Assembly (NCBI RefSeq): GCF_005233835.1
Contig: NZ_SZQA01000006.1
Location: forward strand, 1-64,000
DNA: 64,000 nt
Direction: 5' to 3'
Source of the DNA: Herbidospora galbida
GTDB lineage: Bacteria > Actinomycetota > Actinomycetes > Streptosporangiales > Streptosporangiaceae
Shown piece after piece: positions 1 to 9,425 of the stretch (its first letter is position 1; each line of letters begins with the position of its first letter). A program made the translations under genes and the position numbers. Under the pieces are notes generated by a model. The model was not told where the DNA came from. It did no database searches and saw nothing but the letters and a program-made list of their open reading frames with translations.

Positions 1-10
1 ACTCTCCAAA
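1..10 (-). rRNA. 16S rRNA, 5' end only (cut by window edge)
   Basis: Read on the minus strand, the first bases give TTTTGGAGAGT, which is how actinobacterial 16S rRNA begins just before TTTGATCCTGGCTCAG. The rest of the gene lies left of the window. The conserved rrn leader immediately upstream supports the call. The exact mature 5' end is not determined. Confidence 0.72.
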
Positions 11-238
11 AGATGTCTTCAGAGAATTTTCCCGGCTGACATAATGTCAACCAAAGGAATCCGTCTAATAGACGGGGTTGTGCATCATGCACTGGCTTTT
101 AGCACACTGTTGAGTTCTCAAGAAACGGACTTGCTTTGTTTTTCTTTTTTCTTGCTGTTGTGCCTTTATCTTTTCAGCGTTTCCGGTTAGTGTCAAATTC
201 GACGTTTTTCCCGGTTCCTGCTGAAGAGCAACCCCTCT
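11..238 (-). promoter_or_regulatory. rRNA operon leader with boxA-type antitermination element
   Basis: On the minus strand, positions 131 to 101 contain CTTGAGAACTCAACAGTGTG. This block is conserved in the 16S leaders of mycobacteria and streptomycetes and includes the boxA antitermination element. Two small inverted repeats follow: CCGTCTA/TAGACGG at 61-75 and TGCAT/ATGCA at 81-91. They probably help form the RNase III processing stem around 16S (inference). Two more TTGACA boxes on this strand (196-191 and 50-45) lack a clear -10. Confidence 0.7.
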
Positions 239-266
239 AACTTACCCGCATCCCCGGCGATGTCAA
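239..266 (-). promoter_or_regulatory. Probable rrn promoter
   Basis: Minus strand TTGACA (266-261), 16 nt, then TAAGTT (244-239), matching the TTGACA/TANNNT consensus of housekeeping-sigma rrn promoters. It points toward the 16S leader. The interval up to the start of the divergent peptidase gene at 445 holds no other recognisable gene. Confidence 0.55.
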
Positions 267-444
267 ATCGCCCGGTTCCCCGGGTGGATGTTGGAGGGGG
301 TCTGCCGGGGGCGTCCCCGACTCCTCAAGATTAGCAGCCCCTCAAGGGCCTTCGGACCAGATTCAACGACGACACCACTCCGTTCATTCCCGAAGATCAA
401 TGAGCCCCGGAGATCCACGGACCCGGATGCCTAGACTCGACCGG

Positions 445-2496
445 GTGAGTAGTGAGCAGCCACCTACGGCGAAAAAAGCCCCTGTTGAGCGTACGCATCA
501 CGGCGACACCGTGATCGACGAGTACGCCTGGCTCGCGAAGAAGGACGACCCCGACGTCGTCGCTTACCTGGAGGCGGAGAACGTCTTCACCCAGCAGGTC
601 ACCGGGCGCCTCAAGCCCTTGGCCGACAGCATCTTCCAGGAGATCAAGGGCCGGACGCAGGAGACCGACCTCTCGGTCCCGGCGCGGCTCGGGGCCTGGT
701 GGTACTACTCCCGTACCGAGGAAGGAAAGCAGTACGGCATCCAGTGCCGCGTACCGGCGGAAGGAGAGGATCCCCCGACGGTCGAGCCCGGCGCGAAGCT
801 CGAGAACGAGCAGGTCATCCTCGACGGGAACGAGCTGGCCGGCGACAGTCCCCACTTCGCCCTCGGGGTGAGCAGGGTCAGCCCCGACGGCACGATGCTG
901 GCGTACTCGACCGACTTCGCGGGGGACGAGCGGTTCACCCTGCGGTTCAAGGACCTCGGCACGGGTGAGCTGCTGGCCGACGAGATCACGGGCATCTTCT
1001 ACGGCGGCGCCTGGTCGAAGGACGGCAGCACCTTCTTCTACACAACGGTCGACGACGCCTGGCGGCCCGACAAGGTCCACCGCCACACGCTCGGGCAGGC
1101 CGACGACGTCGAGGTCTACCACGAGCAGGACGAGCGGTTCTGGGTCGGCATCGGGCTGTCGCGCAGCGAGCGCTACCTGCTCCTCAACGCGCACAGCAAG
1201 ATCACCAGTGAGGTCTGGTTCCTCGACGCGCTCAACCCGGCCGGCGAGTTCCAGGTGGTCAGGGCGCGGGAGACCGGGCTCGAATACCACCTCGACCACC
1301 AGGGCGAGCGGTTCCTGATCCTGCACAACGAGAACGCCGAGAACTTCGAGCTCGCCAGCGCCCCCGTCGCCGACCCCGCGGCGTGGACCCCGCTCATCCC
1401 CCACCTCGACACCACGCGCCTGCTCGACGTCGACGCCTTCGAGTCGCACCTGGTCGTCCACTTCCGGCGCGACGGCCTCACCGGCATCCGGATCCTGCCG
1501 GAGGGTCAGGACGCCTACGAGATCGAGTGGCCCGAGCCGCTCTACGACGTGGCTCCCAGCGGGAACGCCGAATACGTCACCAACCGGCTCAGGCTCGGCT
1601 ACACCTCGATGGTCACGCCGCCTTCGGTGTACGACTACGACCTCCGGTCCCGCGAACTGATCCTGCTGCGGCGGCGGCCGGTGCTGGGCGGCTACGACGC
1701 CGGCGACTACGAGCAGTTCCGCGAGTGGGCCACCGCCGACGACGGCACCAGGATCCCCATCTCGATCGTGGTCAAGAAGGGCACCCCAAAGAAGGCCCCC
1801 ACCCTCCTCTACGGCTACGGCAGCTACGAGACCTCCATCGACCCCTACTTCTCGGTGGCCCGGCTCTCGCTGCTCGACCGGGGCCTGGTCTTCGCGGTCG
1901 CCCACGTCAGGGGCGGCGGGGAGATGGGCCGCCGGTGGTACGAGGACGGCAAGTTCTTCCAGAAGAAGAACACCTTCACCGACTTCGTCGCCGTGGCGAA
2001 GCACCTGCGGGAGACCTGGTCGAGCGCCGTCGTGGCCCGGGGCGGCAGCGCCGGCGGCCTGCTGATGGGCGCGGTGGCGAACCTCGCCCCCGACGAGTTC
2101 GCCGGCGTCGTCGCCGAGGTGCCGTTCGTCGACGCGCTGAACACCATCCTCGACCCGTCGCTGCCGCTGACGGTGATCGAATGGGACGAGTGGGGCGATC
2201 CGTTGCACAACCCGGAGGTGTACGAGTACATGAAGTCGTACTCGCCCTACGAGAATGTGCGTGACGTGACGTATCCCCCGATACTCGCGATCACCTCGTT
2301 CAACGACACCCGGGTCTTCTACCACGAGCCGGCCAAGTGGATCGCGCGGCTGCGCGACACCGCCAAGGGCGGGCCGTTCCTGCTGAAGACCGAGATGGGC
2401 GCCGGGCACGGGGGTCGCAGCGGGCGCTACGACGCGTGGCACGAGGAGGCGTTCACGCTGTCCTGGATTCTCGACCGACTGGGAGTGACCGAATGA
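445..2496 (+). CDS. ptrB: Oligopeptidase B (S9 prolyl oligopeptidase family)
   Basis: Serine peptidase that cleaves oligopeptides after basic residues, normally cytosolic. An N-terminal beta-propeller (about residues 50-390) precedes a C-terminal alpha/beta-hydrolase domain. The nucleophile is Ser535 in GGSAGG, the acid is about Asp621 in FNDTRV and the base is His655 in GAGHGG. The 683-residue length is normal for the family. GTG at 445 is preferred because TAGACT ends 7 nt upstream, the leaderless pattern seen repeatedly in this window, and because it gives the usual start before the VERTHHGD motif. An in-frame ATG at 400 has no ribosome binding site. The stop overlaps the next gene by ATGA. 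Confidence 0.9.
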   Translation: MSSEQPPTAKKAPVERTHHGDTVIDEYAWLAKKDDPDVVAYLEAENVFTQQVTGRLKPLADSIFQEIKGRTQETDLSVPARLGAWWYYSRTEEGKQYGIQCRVPAEGEDPPTVEPGAKLENEQVILDGNELAGDSPHFALGVSRVSPDGTMLAYSTDFAGDERFTLRFKDLGTGELLADEITGIFYGGAWSKDGSTFFYTTVDDAWRPDKVHRHTLGQADDVEVYHEQDERFWVGIGLSRSERYLLLNAHSKITSEVWFLDALNPAGEFQVVRARETGLEYHLDHQGERFLILHNENAENFELASAPVADPAAWTPLIPHLDTTRLLDVDAFESHLVVHFRRDGLTGIRILPEGQDAYEIEWPEPLYDVAPSGNAEYVTNRLRLGYTSMVTPPSVYDYDLRSRELILLRRRPVLGGYDAGDYEQFREWATADDGTRIPISIVVKKGTPKKAPTLLYGYGSYETSIDPYFSVARLSLLDRGLVFAVAHVRGGGEMGRRWYEDGKFFQKKNTFTDFVAVAKHLRETWSSAVVARGGSAGGLLMGAVANLAPDEFAGVVAEVPFVDALNTILDPSLPLTVIEWDEWGDPLHNPEVYEYMKSYSPYENVRDVTYPPILAITSFNDTRVFYHEPAKWIARLRDTAKGGPFLLKTEMGAGHGGRSGRYDAWHEEAFTLSWILDRLGVTE

Positions 2497-3518
2497 CGTA
2501 TGTCGCCGCCGCCGACCGCTATGGGCCGATGCCGTACAACCGGACCGGGCGGAGTGGGCTGAAGCTGCCGGCGGTCTCGCTGGGGCTCTGGCACAACTTC
2601 GGTGACGACAAGCCGATCGAGTCGCAGCGGGCGATCCTGCGCCGCGCGTTCGATCGCGGGGTGACCCACTTCGACCTGGCCAACAACTACGGGCCGCCCT
2701 ACGGCTCGGCGGAGAAGAACTTCGGGACGATCTTCGCCCAGGACTTCCGGCCATACCGTGACGAGCTGATCCTGTCGACCAAGGCCGGCTACGACATGTG
2801 GCCGGGGCCCTATGGCGAGTGGGGGTCGCGCAAGTACGTGCTGGCCAGCCTCGACCAGTCGCTGAAGCGGATGGGCGTCGACTACGTCGACATCTTCTAC
2901 AGCCACCGCTTCGACCCGGAGACCCCGCTCGAGGAGACGATGGGGGCGCTCGACACGGCGGTCAGGTCGGGTCGCGCGCTGTACGCGGGCATCTCCTCGT
3001 ACTCGCCGGAGCGGACCGTGGAGGCGTACGAGATCCTGAAGAGCCTCGGCACGCCGCTGCTGATCCACCAGCCGTCCTACTCGATGCTCAACCGGTGGAT
3101 CGAGGGCGGGCTGCTCGACACCCTGGGCGACCTGGGCGTCGGGTGCATCGCGTTCTCCCCGCTGGCGCAGGGCATGCTGACCGACCGCTACCTCAACGGC
3201 GTGCCCGAAGGGTCGCGGGCCTCGCAGGGCAAGTCGCTCAGCCCCGACCTGCTCACCGAGGAGACCCTGCGGCACATCCGCACCCTCAACGAGCTGGCCA
3301 AGAGCAGGGGTCAGACGCTGGCGCAGCTGGCCCTCGCGTGGGCGCAGCGCGACGCGAGGGTGACCTCGGTGCTGATCGGGGCGAGCAGCGTCAGGCAGCT
3401 CGACGACAGCCTCGACTCGGTCAAGAACCTGGGGTTCTCGGCCGACGAGCTCGACGCGATCGACAAGGACGCGGTCGAGGCCGGCATCAACCTGTGGAAG
3501 ACCAGCAGCGACCACTAG
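2493..3518 (+). CDS. Aldo/keto reductase, YghZ / glyceraldehyde-3-phosphate reductase type
   Basis: NADPH-dependent carbonyl reductase of the AKR superfamily, 341 residues, close to the YghZ/MgrA branch that reduces L-glyceraldehyde 3-phosphate and methylglyoxal in E. coli. The catalytic tetrad is visible: Asp61, Tyr66 (DLANNYGPP), Lys97 (STKAGY) and His138 (FYSHRFD). The C-terminal IGASSV motif fits the cofactor site. The ATG overlaps the peptidase stop (ATGA), so the two genes are translationally coupled. Its TAG shares a CTAG tetramer with the stop of the convergent flippase gene. The physiological substrate is not evident. Confidence 0.88.
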   Translation: MTYVAAADRYGPMPYNRTGRSGLKLPAVSLGLWHNFGDDKPIESQRAILRRAFDRGVTHFDLANNYGPPYGSAEKNFGTIFAQDFRPYRDELILSTKAGYDMWPGPYGEWGSRKYVLASLDQSLKRMGVDYVDIFYSHRFDPETPLEETMGALDTAVRSGRALYAGISSYSPERTVEAYEILKSLGTPLLIHQPSYSMLNRWIEGGLLDTLGDLGVGCIAFSPLAQGMLTDRYLNGVPEGSRASQGKSLSPDLLTEETLRHIRTLNELAKSRGQTLAQLALAWAQRDARVTSVLIGASSVRQLDDSLDSVKNLGFSADELDAIDKDAVEAGINLWKTSSDH

Positions 3519-5920
3519 AGCTGGTCGTTGCGCTGCAGCCAGGTGAACGAGGCCCAGCCGGGGAGCACCGGCAGCCAGAAGGTCATCAGGCGGAACAGCA
3601 GCACGGCCGAGGTGGCCATGGTCGGGTTCAGCCCGGCCACGGTCAGCCCGGCCGTGAGCGACAGTTCGACCGCGCCGAGGCCGCCCGGCGTCGGCGCGGC
3701 CGAGCCGATGGCGTTCCCGGCGAGGAAGACGACGGCGACGGCGGTGATGCCGAGCTCACCGCCGAACGCCTTCACGCAGGCCGCCAGGCAGATGACAAAA
3801 GAGACCGTGACCATCATCGTCCCGGTCACGGCCTCGATGATCTTGGCCGGCGATTGAAGCACGTCGAGCAGCCGGGGCACGACCCCGCTGAACAGCGACC
3901 GCACCCGGGTCGAGAGCATCCGCCGCAGCGGCGGCACGGCCAGGATGCCCACCATCACGACGGCGATCGCGAGCAGAGTGATCAGCAGCCCCCGTGACGG
4001 GGTGAGCGACGGCGCGGCCTGGGTGCCGGTGAGGTAGCCGGCCAGCAGCAGCAGCATGATGTGCGAGACCAGCCCGACGAGCTGGGAGGCGCCCACACTG
4101 GCCACCGCCTGGCCTGGCGGGATTCCCTGTTTCTGCAGGTAGCGCGTGTTGATCGCGACGCCGCCGACGGCTGCGGGGGCGACCAGCTTGACGAACGACG
4201 AGGCGAGCTGGACCAGGATCGTGCGGCCGTAGGGCAGTTGCTCGGGCACGAACCCGCGCAGCATCGAGGAGGCGGCGATGTAGCTGACCGCCGCGGCGAC
4301 CAGGGCGATGCCGCCCCAGCCCCAGTGGGCGCTGGTGATCACCGTCACCAGGTTGACCTGGCTGAGCTGGGAGAGCAGGAAGTAGGCGGCCAGGGCACTG
4401 GCGATGATCGTCACCAGGGTGCGCGGCCGGAACCGTTCGAGCCGGACCTCCTCGACGGTGGCCTGCGGCTTCAGCGCGACGATCTGCTCGCGGAGCGCGG
4501 GCAGCAGCGCCTTGTCCTTCCGGGCCGCCGACCGGGTCTCGCGGGCCAGCGCGATGCGCTGGAGCAGCGGCAGCGCCGAGGCGATGGTGTCGGCGCCGAG
4601 CACGGCCGCGCCGGTCTTCACCGCGCGTTCGGGGCCGACGCGCAGGCCGAGGTAGGCCAGCAGCTGCGCGACGTCGAGGCGCATCAGCAGGTCGCCGGCG
4701 GCGATCTCGCCCGACCGGGCGTCGACGAGCACGATCCGGCCGTCGGGCGACAGGTGGATCGACTCGCCGGTCAGGTGGCGGTGGGCCAGCCGCCGGGCGT
4801 GCAGCAGGCGGATCTGCTCCCAGGTCTGGGCCAGCAGTTCGTCGCCGAGCTCGTCGTCGGACAGGTCTTCGATGGGGCGGCTCTCGACGTGCTCGTACGC
4901 CAGCAGCGCCGCCTCGGTGCCGACCTCGCTGGTGCCCAGCAGGCGGGGGGTGCTGGCCCCGGCGGCCTCGGCGGCGTAGGCCATCAGGGCCTCGCGTTCG
5001 AGTTCGGCCCGCAGCGAGCGGATGGCCCGGCGGCGGGTCTCGCTGTTGAGCCGCAGGCGGCGCCAGAGGCGGTAGACGACCCCGGCGACCTGGCGGTCGC
5101 GGTCGAGCACGGTCACCGACAGCCGGGTGGTGTCGGCCAGGCCGATGATGTAGCGGCGGCTGCCCGAGCTGTCGTCTTCGATCCGGCGGGCGCTGACGAT
5201 CGAGAAGCCGAGACGCCGCAGCGCGGCCACGACGGCGCTGCCCGGCGGCCGGGTGTTGGCGCTGCCGACGCCGTAGAGCGTGGCGAAGCCGACGGCGAGG
5301 CCCACCAGGTAGGTCACGATCGCGCCCAGCGCGGTGATCTTGGTGGCGGTGAAGAGCGCGAAGAAGTCGAGGGTGAGCGCGAACCAGAGCAGCGCCCGCC
5401 AGCGTGGCCGGCGGGACATCCGGACCGCCGTGGCATAGGCGATGGCCGGGGTGAGCACCGTGTTGAGGGGCTCGACGTCGCGGTTGCCGGTGAGGAGCTG
5501 GCGCAATTCGACCGGGCCGGCGCTGACCAGCCACTCGCCCAGGGTGTACGACAGCAGCAGGGCCAGGATCGCCGCGATCAGCCCTTGGGCGACCCGCATG
5601 CCGTCGCGGTGGAACACCCGCTCGACCGCGAACGCCACGGGCACGGCCAGCACCGCGACGCCGCCGAGCAGCCCGGCGATCGACGACAGCCACTCGGGCG
5701 CCCGGCCGGTCCCCGCCTGGACGTCGGTCTCCAGGCCGTTCAGGGTGCTCCGGGCGACGAGGGCCAGCAATACGACCGCCGTCACCGCCAGCAGCGTCAT
5801 CAGCAGCCGGAGCAGGTCGGACGGACGCCGGATGCGCTGCGGCAGCAGGGGCTCCACGACGAGGACGACCCCGGAGTCCGGGGACGTCGCCGAGTCGTCC
5901 TTTTCCTTGATGCCCCTCAC
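3515..5920 (-). CDS. Membrane flippase-like protein with degenerate kinase domain (UPF0104 / LPG synthetase TM family)
   Basis: Integral membrane protein of about 801 residues. Six or so N-terminal membrane segments (residues ~30-240) lead into a soluble kinase-like region (~260-450), then an eight-helix UPF0104 block of the type that flips lysyl-phosphatidylglycerol (AAVGGVAINTRYLQ, APTPGGLGAVE). The kinase-like part looks inactive: the catalytic loop reads HRHL instead of HRDL near residue 378, and the strand that should carry the ATP-binding lysine reads LSVTVLD near residue 267. GTG at 5920 is chosen because GACAAT lies 7 nt upstream; GTG at 5923 is also possible. Role inferred: lipid or lipid-linked precursor transport. 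Confidence 0.75.
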   Translation of the reverse strand: MRGIKEKDDSATSPDSGVVLVVEPLLPQRIRRPSDLLRLLMTLLAVTAVVLLALVARSTLNGLETDVQAGTGRAPEWLSSIAGLLGGVAVLAVPVAFAVERVFHRDGMRVAQGLIAAILALLLSYTLGEWLVSAGPVELRQLLTGNRDVEPLNTVLTPAIAYATAVRMSRRPRWRALLWFALTLDFFALFTATKITALGAIVTYLVGLAVGFATLYGVGSANTRPPGSAVVAALRRLGFSIVSARRIEDDSSGSRRYIIGLADTTRLSVTVLDRDRQVAGVVYRLWRRLRLNSETRRRAIRSLRAELEREALMAYAAEAAGASTPRLLGTSEVGTEAALLAYEHVESRPIEDLSDDELGDELLAQTWEQIRLLHARRLAHRHLTGESIHLSPDGRIVLVDARSGEIAAGDLLMRLDVAQLLAYLGLRVGPERAVKTGAAVLGADTIASALPLLQRIALARETRSAARKDKALLPALREQIVALKPQATVEEVRLERFRPRTLVTIIASALAAYFLLSQLSQVNLVTVITSAHWGWGGIALVAAAVSYIAASSMLRGFVPEQLPYGRTILVQLASSFVKLVAPAAVGGVAINTRYLQKQGIPPGQAVASVGASQLVGLVSHIMLLLLAGYLTGTQAAPSLTPSRGLLITLLAIAVVMVGILAVPPLRRMLSTRVRSLFSGVVPRLLDVLQSPAKIIEAVTGTMMVTVSFVICLAACVKAFGGELGITAVAVVFLAGNAIGSAAPTPGGLGAVELSLTAGLTVAGLNPTMATSAVLLFRLMTFWLPVLPGWASFTWLQRNDQL

Positions 5921-6130
5921 CACCGTGATTGTCTGCGATCTTTGTTGCCAGTGTCCACAATCGAAAGTCACGGCACCGCGGCCTGACCCCCGAGTCCCCC
6001 TCCTGGTCGAGTCTATGGATCGCGGCCCGTTTCGCGCCGACGCGCCGTAACCCTCGAACCTGGCCTGAAACCTCGTGTGGCTGCCAGTCTGGTGCCGCCT
6101 TCCCCCGGCCCGTTCATCAAGGGGGAAACT

Positions 6131-7408
6131 GTGCGCATTGTGGTATCTGCGGCTCTGGTGCTGACAACTACGGGTATGTCGGCCGATCCGGGGTTGGACG
6201 AAGCGGTCACCGAGCCCAACGTCTTCGCCCACGTCCAAGTCCTGGCCGAAATAGGCAACCAGCACGGCAACCGGGCGGTCGGCACCGCCGGTTACGAGGC
6301 CTCCGCGCAGTACGTCGAGCGCGCCCTGGCCGCCGCGGGCTACCAGGTGACCTCCCAGACCTTCACGCTGCCGCACTACCGCGAGGTGAGCCCGGCGGTG
6401 CTGACCACGGCCGCCGGCCCGGTCACGGCGGCGACCTTCGCCTTCTCCCCCTCGGGCCGGGCCTCGGGGCCTGCCCAGGAGATCGGCTTCGGCTGCTCGT
6501 CCACCGACTGGACCGGGTTCCGGCGGGGCTCGATCGCGGTGGCCGACCGGGGCGGCTGCTCGTTCAGGGTGAAGGCTCAGCAGGCCGTCCGGGCCGGGGC
6601 CGGCGCCCTCATCGTGATCAACGACAAGCCCGGTGAACTGCGCGGATCGCTGGGTGAGCCGGGTCTGCCGCTGCCGGTCGTGGGCGTGGCGCCCGACGCG
6701 GAGATCGAGAGCCCGGTGACGGTGGAGACCAACACCACCTCGGCCACGAAGGTCAGCCGGAACGTGATCGCGCAGACCGCCCAGGGAGACCCCGACGACG
6801 TGCTGATCCTGGGGGCCCATCTCGACTCGGTCGAGGCCGGGCCCGGGATCAACGACAACGGCTCGGGCGTCGGGGTGGTGCTGGAGATCGCCGAGCAGAT
6901 GGCCCGGATGCGGCCCGAGCGGGCGGTCAGGTTCGCCTTCTGGGGGGCCGAGGAGGTCGGGCTGGTCGGTTCTTCGCACTATGTGAAGAACCTCTCGCCG
7001 GAGGAGAAGGCGAAGATCGCCGGGTACGTCAACCTCGACATGGTCGCCACCGAGAACCACGGCAACGGCGTCTACGACAGCGACAACGCGATCGAGGAGG
7101 CCGGCCACGAGTTCTACCGGCTGCGCGGGCTGCCCTCGGAGGAGGTCGCGTTCGACGGCCGGTCGGACTACGGGCCCTTCGTGAAGGCCGGGATCCCGGC
7201 CGGGGGGATCTTCACGGGCGCCGACGACATCAAGACCGCCGACCAGGCCGTGATGTACGGCGGCCGGGCCGACCAGTCGTTCGACCCCTGCTACCACAAG
7301 GCCTGCGACACGATCGAGAACGTGAACCGGCAGGTCCTGGACGTGAGCGCCGACGCGGTCGCCTACATCGTGGAGCAGCTCGCCTTCACCGGGCGCCCCG
7401 TACGATGA
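6131..7408 (+). CDS. Secreted M28 zinc aminopeptidase
   Basis: Exported aminopeptidase of about 425 residues, like the Streptomyces griseus aminopeptidase family. A signal peptide (VRIVVSAALVLTTTGMSA) is followed by a protease-associated (PA) domain (~110-200) and the M28 catalytic domain. The metal ligands can be placed: His230 (GAHLDS), Asp242 (INDNGSG), Glu274/Glu275 (WGAEEVG), Asp303 (NLDM) and His389 (CYHKACDT). GTG 6131 is chosen because GGGGGA lies just upstream and it begins the signal peptide. An earlier in-frame GTG at 6077 would bury the signal. The stop lies inside the TACGAT box used by the next gene. Confidence 0.88.
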   Translation: MRIVVSAALVLTTTGMSADPGLDEAVTEPNVFAHVQVLAEIGNQHGNRAVGTAGYEASAQYVERALAAAGYQVTSQTFTLPHYREVSPAVLTTAAGPVTAATFAFSPSGRASGPAQEIGFGCSSTDWTGFRRGSIAVADRGGCSFRVKAQQAVRAGAGALIVINDKPGELRGSLGEPGLPLPVVGVAPDAEIESPVTVETNTTSATKVSRNVIAQTAQGDPDDVLILGAHLDSVEAGPGINDNGSGVGVVLEIAEQMARMRPERAVRFAFWGAEEVGLVGSSHYVKNLSPEEKAKIAGYVNLDMVATENHGNGVYDSDNAIEEAGHEFYRLRGLPSEEVAFDGRSDYGPFVKAGIPAGGIFTGADDIKTADQAVMYGGRADQSFDPCYHKACDTIENVNRQVLDVSADAVAYIVEQLAFTGRPVR

Positions 7409-7412
7409 CGAA

Positions 7413-9425
7413 ATGGAATTGCGGGTTCTGGGGGCATGTCCCCTTGATTGTCCGGATACGTGCTCGTGGGTGGTGACCGTACAGGACGGAAAAGCCACCT
7501 CGTTGCGGGGCAACAAGGAGCAGCCCTACACGCGGGGCGCGCTCTGCGTGAAGGTGAACCGCTACCTGGAGCACGCGGCCTCGCCTGAGCGGATCCTGCA
7601 TCCGATGAAGCGGGTGGGGCCGAAGGGGTCCGGGCAGTTCGAGCGCATCGGCTGGGACGAGGCGCTCGACATCCTCGCCACGAAGCTGCGGGAGATCGTC
7701 GACACCCACGGCGGCGAGGCCATCTGGCCCTACCAGGGCACCGGCACCCTCGGGTTCGTCCAGGGCGAGTCGGGGATGGCCGGGCGGCGGTTCTGGAACG
7801 CCCTCGGGGCCTCCTTCCACAACATGAACATCTGCTCGCGGGCCGGGAACGAGGGCCTGCGGCTGACCATGGGCACCCCGGCGGGCATGGACCCGGAGAC
7901 CTTCGCGCTCTCCAAGCTGATCCTGCTCTGGGGCACCAACACCCTGACCTCGGGCCACCACCTGTGGAAGTTCATCCAGGACGCCCGCGCGAACGGCGCC
8001 CACGTCGTCGCGATCGACCCGATCCGCACGAGGACCGCCGAGCAGGCCGACGAACACCTCGCCATCGCCCCGGGCACCGACGGGGCGCTGGCGCTCGGTC
8101 TCCTGTACGTCGTCCTCGAAGAAGGCGCAGAAGACCGCGACTACCTGGAGAACCACACGTTCGGCTGGGACGAGTTCCGCGCCGAGATCCTGCAGTACCC
8201 GCCGTCGCGGGTGGCCGAGATCACCGGCCTGGCCGAAGACGACATCCGCGCCCTCGGCCGTCGTCTCGCCCACACCCGCCCGACCGGCATCCGCGCCACG
8301 ATGGGCCTGCAGCGCCACGAGGGCGGCGGTTCGGCGATGCGGCTGATCGCCTGCATCCCCGGCGTGACCGGCGACTGGCGCCACCCGGGCGGCGGGCTGG
8401 CCTTCTCGACCTCGGCCCACGTCCCGCTCAGGGTCGACCACTGCCCCGAACTGCTCCCCCATCCGGTGCGGAGCCTCACGATGACCCGCCTCGCCGACGG
8501 CCTCGACGAGTCGGTCAAGTGCCTGTGGGTGTACGGCGCCAACCCGATGGGCTCCACCTCCGACCAGAACCGGATCAGGGAGCGGCTCCTGCGCGAGGAC
8601 CTGTTCACCGTGGTCATGGAGCAGTTCCCCACCGACACCGTCGACTACGCGGACATCGTGCTCCCGGCGACCATGCAGATCGAGCACCTCGACCTGCACG
8701 AGGGCTACGGCCACATGTACCTGATGTGGAACGAGCCCGCCGTCCCCCCGGCGGGCGAGGCCCTGTCGACCACGGAGACCTTCCGCCGCCTGGCCCACCG
8801 GATGGGCCTGACCGAACCGGCCCTCTACGCCACCGACCTGGAGATCGCGGCCGAACTGCTGGAGGGCACCCCCACGATCCAGCTCGACGAACTGCGCAAG
8901 CGCGGCTGGGCCCGGCTCGACGTGGCCGAGCCCTTCGTCGCGTTCACCGGCGGCTTCCCCACCCCGAGCGGCCGGCTGGAGTTCGTCTCGGACCTGGCCG
9001 AGCAGGCGGGCCTGCCCCGGGTCGCCACCTACGTGCCGTCCCTGAGCGCCCGCACCCCCAAGGACGGGCGGCTGACCCTGATCACCCCGGCCTCCCACAC
9101 GTTCCTGAACACGATCTTCGCCAACAACCCTGAGCTGCTCAGACGCTCGAAGGGCCCGACCGTGGTGGTCCACCCGCAGGACGCCGAACCCCGGGGCCTG
9201 GTCTCGGGGTCGCGGGCCAGGATCTCCAACAGGTTCGGCGCCTTCGAGGCGTACGTGGAGGTCTCCGACAAGGTCCGTCCCGGGGTGGCCGCCTCGCCGA
9301 AGGGCCACTGGCCCAAGCTCAGCGGGGGCGCCAACGCCAACGCCGTGGTCGAGGAGCGCGATGCCGACCTCGGCAACGGGCCCGTCTACCACGACAACCT
9401 GGTGGAGATCAGCCCAGTAGCTTGA
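7413..9425 (+). CDS. Molybdopterin (bis-MGD) oxidoreductase, formate dehydrogenase/DMSO reductase superfamily
   Basis: 670-residue single-subunit molybdenum enzyme. Four cysteines at the N-terminus (Cys9, Cys13, Cys17, Cys45) match a [4Fe-4S] site. Cys141 in NICSRAGNEG sits where the molybdenum ligand normally lies. The C-terminal domain (from ~550) is the molydopterin-dinucleotide binding fold. There is no Tat signal, so it should be cytosolic. No partner electron-transfer subunit or maturation chaperone is adjacent. The ATG is 6 nt after TACGAT, suggesting a leaderless transcript starting inside the stop region of the peptidase gene. Substrate unknown. Confidence 0.85.
   Translation: MELRVLGACPLDCPDTCSWVVTVQDGKATSLRGNKEQPYTRGALCVKVNRYLEHAASPERILHPMKRVGPKGSGQFERIGWDEALDILATKLREIVDTHGGEAIWPYQGTGTLGFVQGESGMAGRRFWNALGASFHNMNICSRAGNEGLRLTMGTPAGMDPETFALSKLILLWGTNTLTSGHHLWKFIQDARANGAHVVAIDPIRTRTAEQADEHLAIAPGTDGALALGLLYVVLEEGAEDRDYLENHTFGWDEFRAEILQYPPSRVAEITGLAEDDIRALGRRLAHTRPTGIRATMGLQRHEGGGSAMRLIACIPGVTGDWRHPGGGLAFSTSAHVPLRVDHCPELLPHPVRSLTMTRLADGLDESVKCLWVYGANPMGSTSDQNRIRERLLREDLFTVVMEQFPTDTVDYADIVLPATMQIEHLDLHEGYGHMYLMWNEPAVPPAGEALSTTETFRRLAHRMGLTEPALYATDLEIAAELLEGTPTIQLDELRKRGWARLDVAEPFVAFTGGFPTPSGRLEFVSDLAEQAGLPRVATYVPSLSARTPKDGRLTLITPASHTFLNTIFANNPELLRRSKGPTVVVHPQDAEPRGLVSGSRARISNRFGAFEAYVEVSDKVRPGVAASPKGHWPKLSGGANANAVVEERDADLGNGPVYHDNLVEISPVA

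Noticed and set aside
397-2754. 785-codon open frame antisense to oligopeptidase B, and similar giant antisense frames at 18626-21580 and 26307-29870
   Set aside because: They mirror real genes in GC-rich DNA, are Arg/Pro/Gly/Val-biased and show no family motif.
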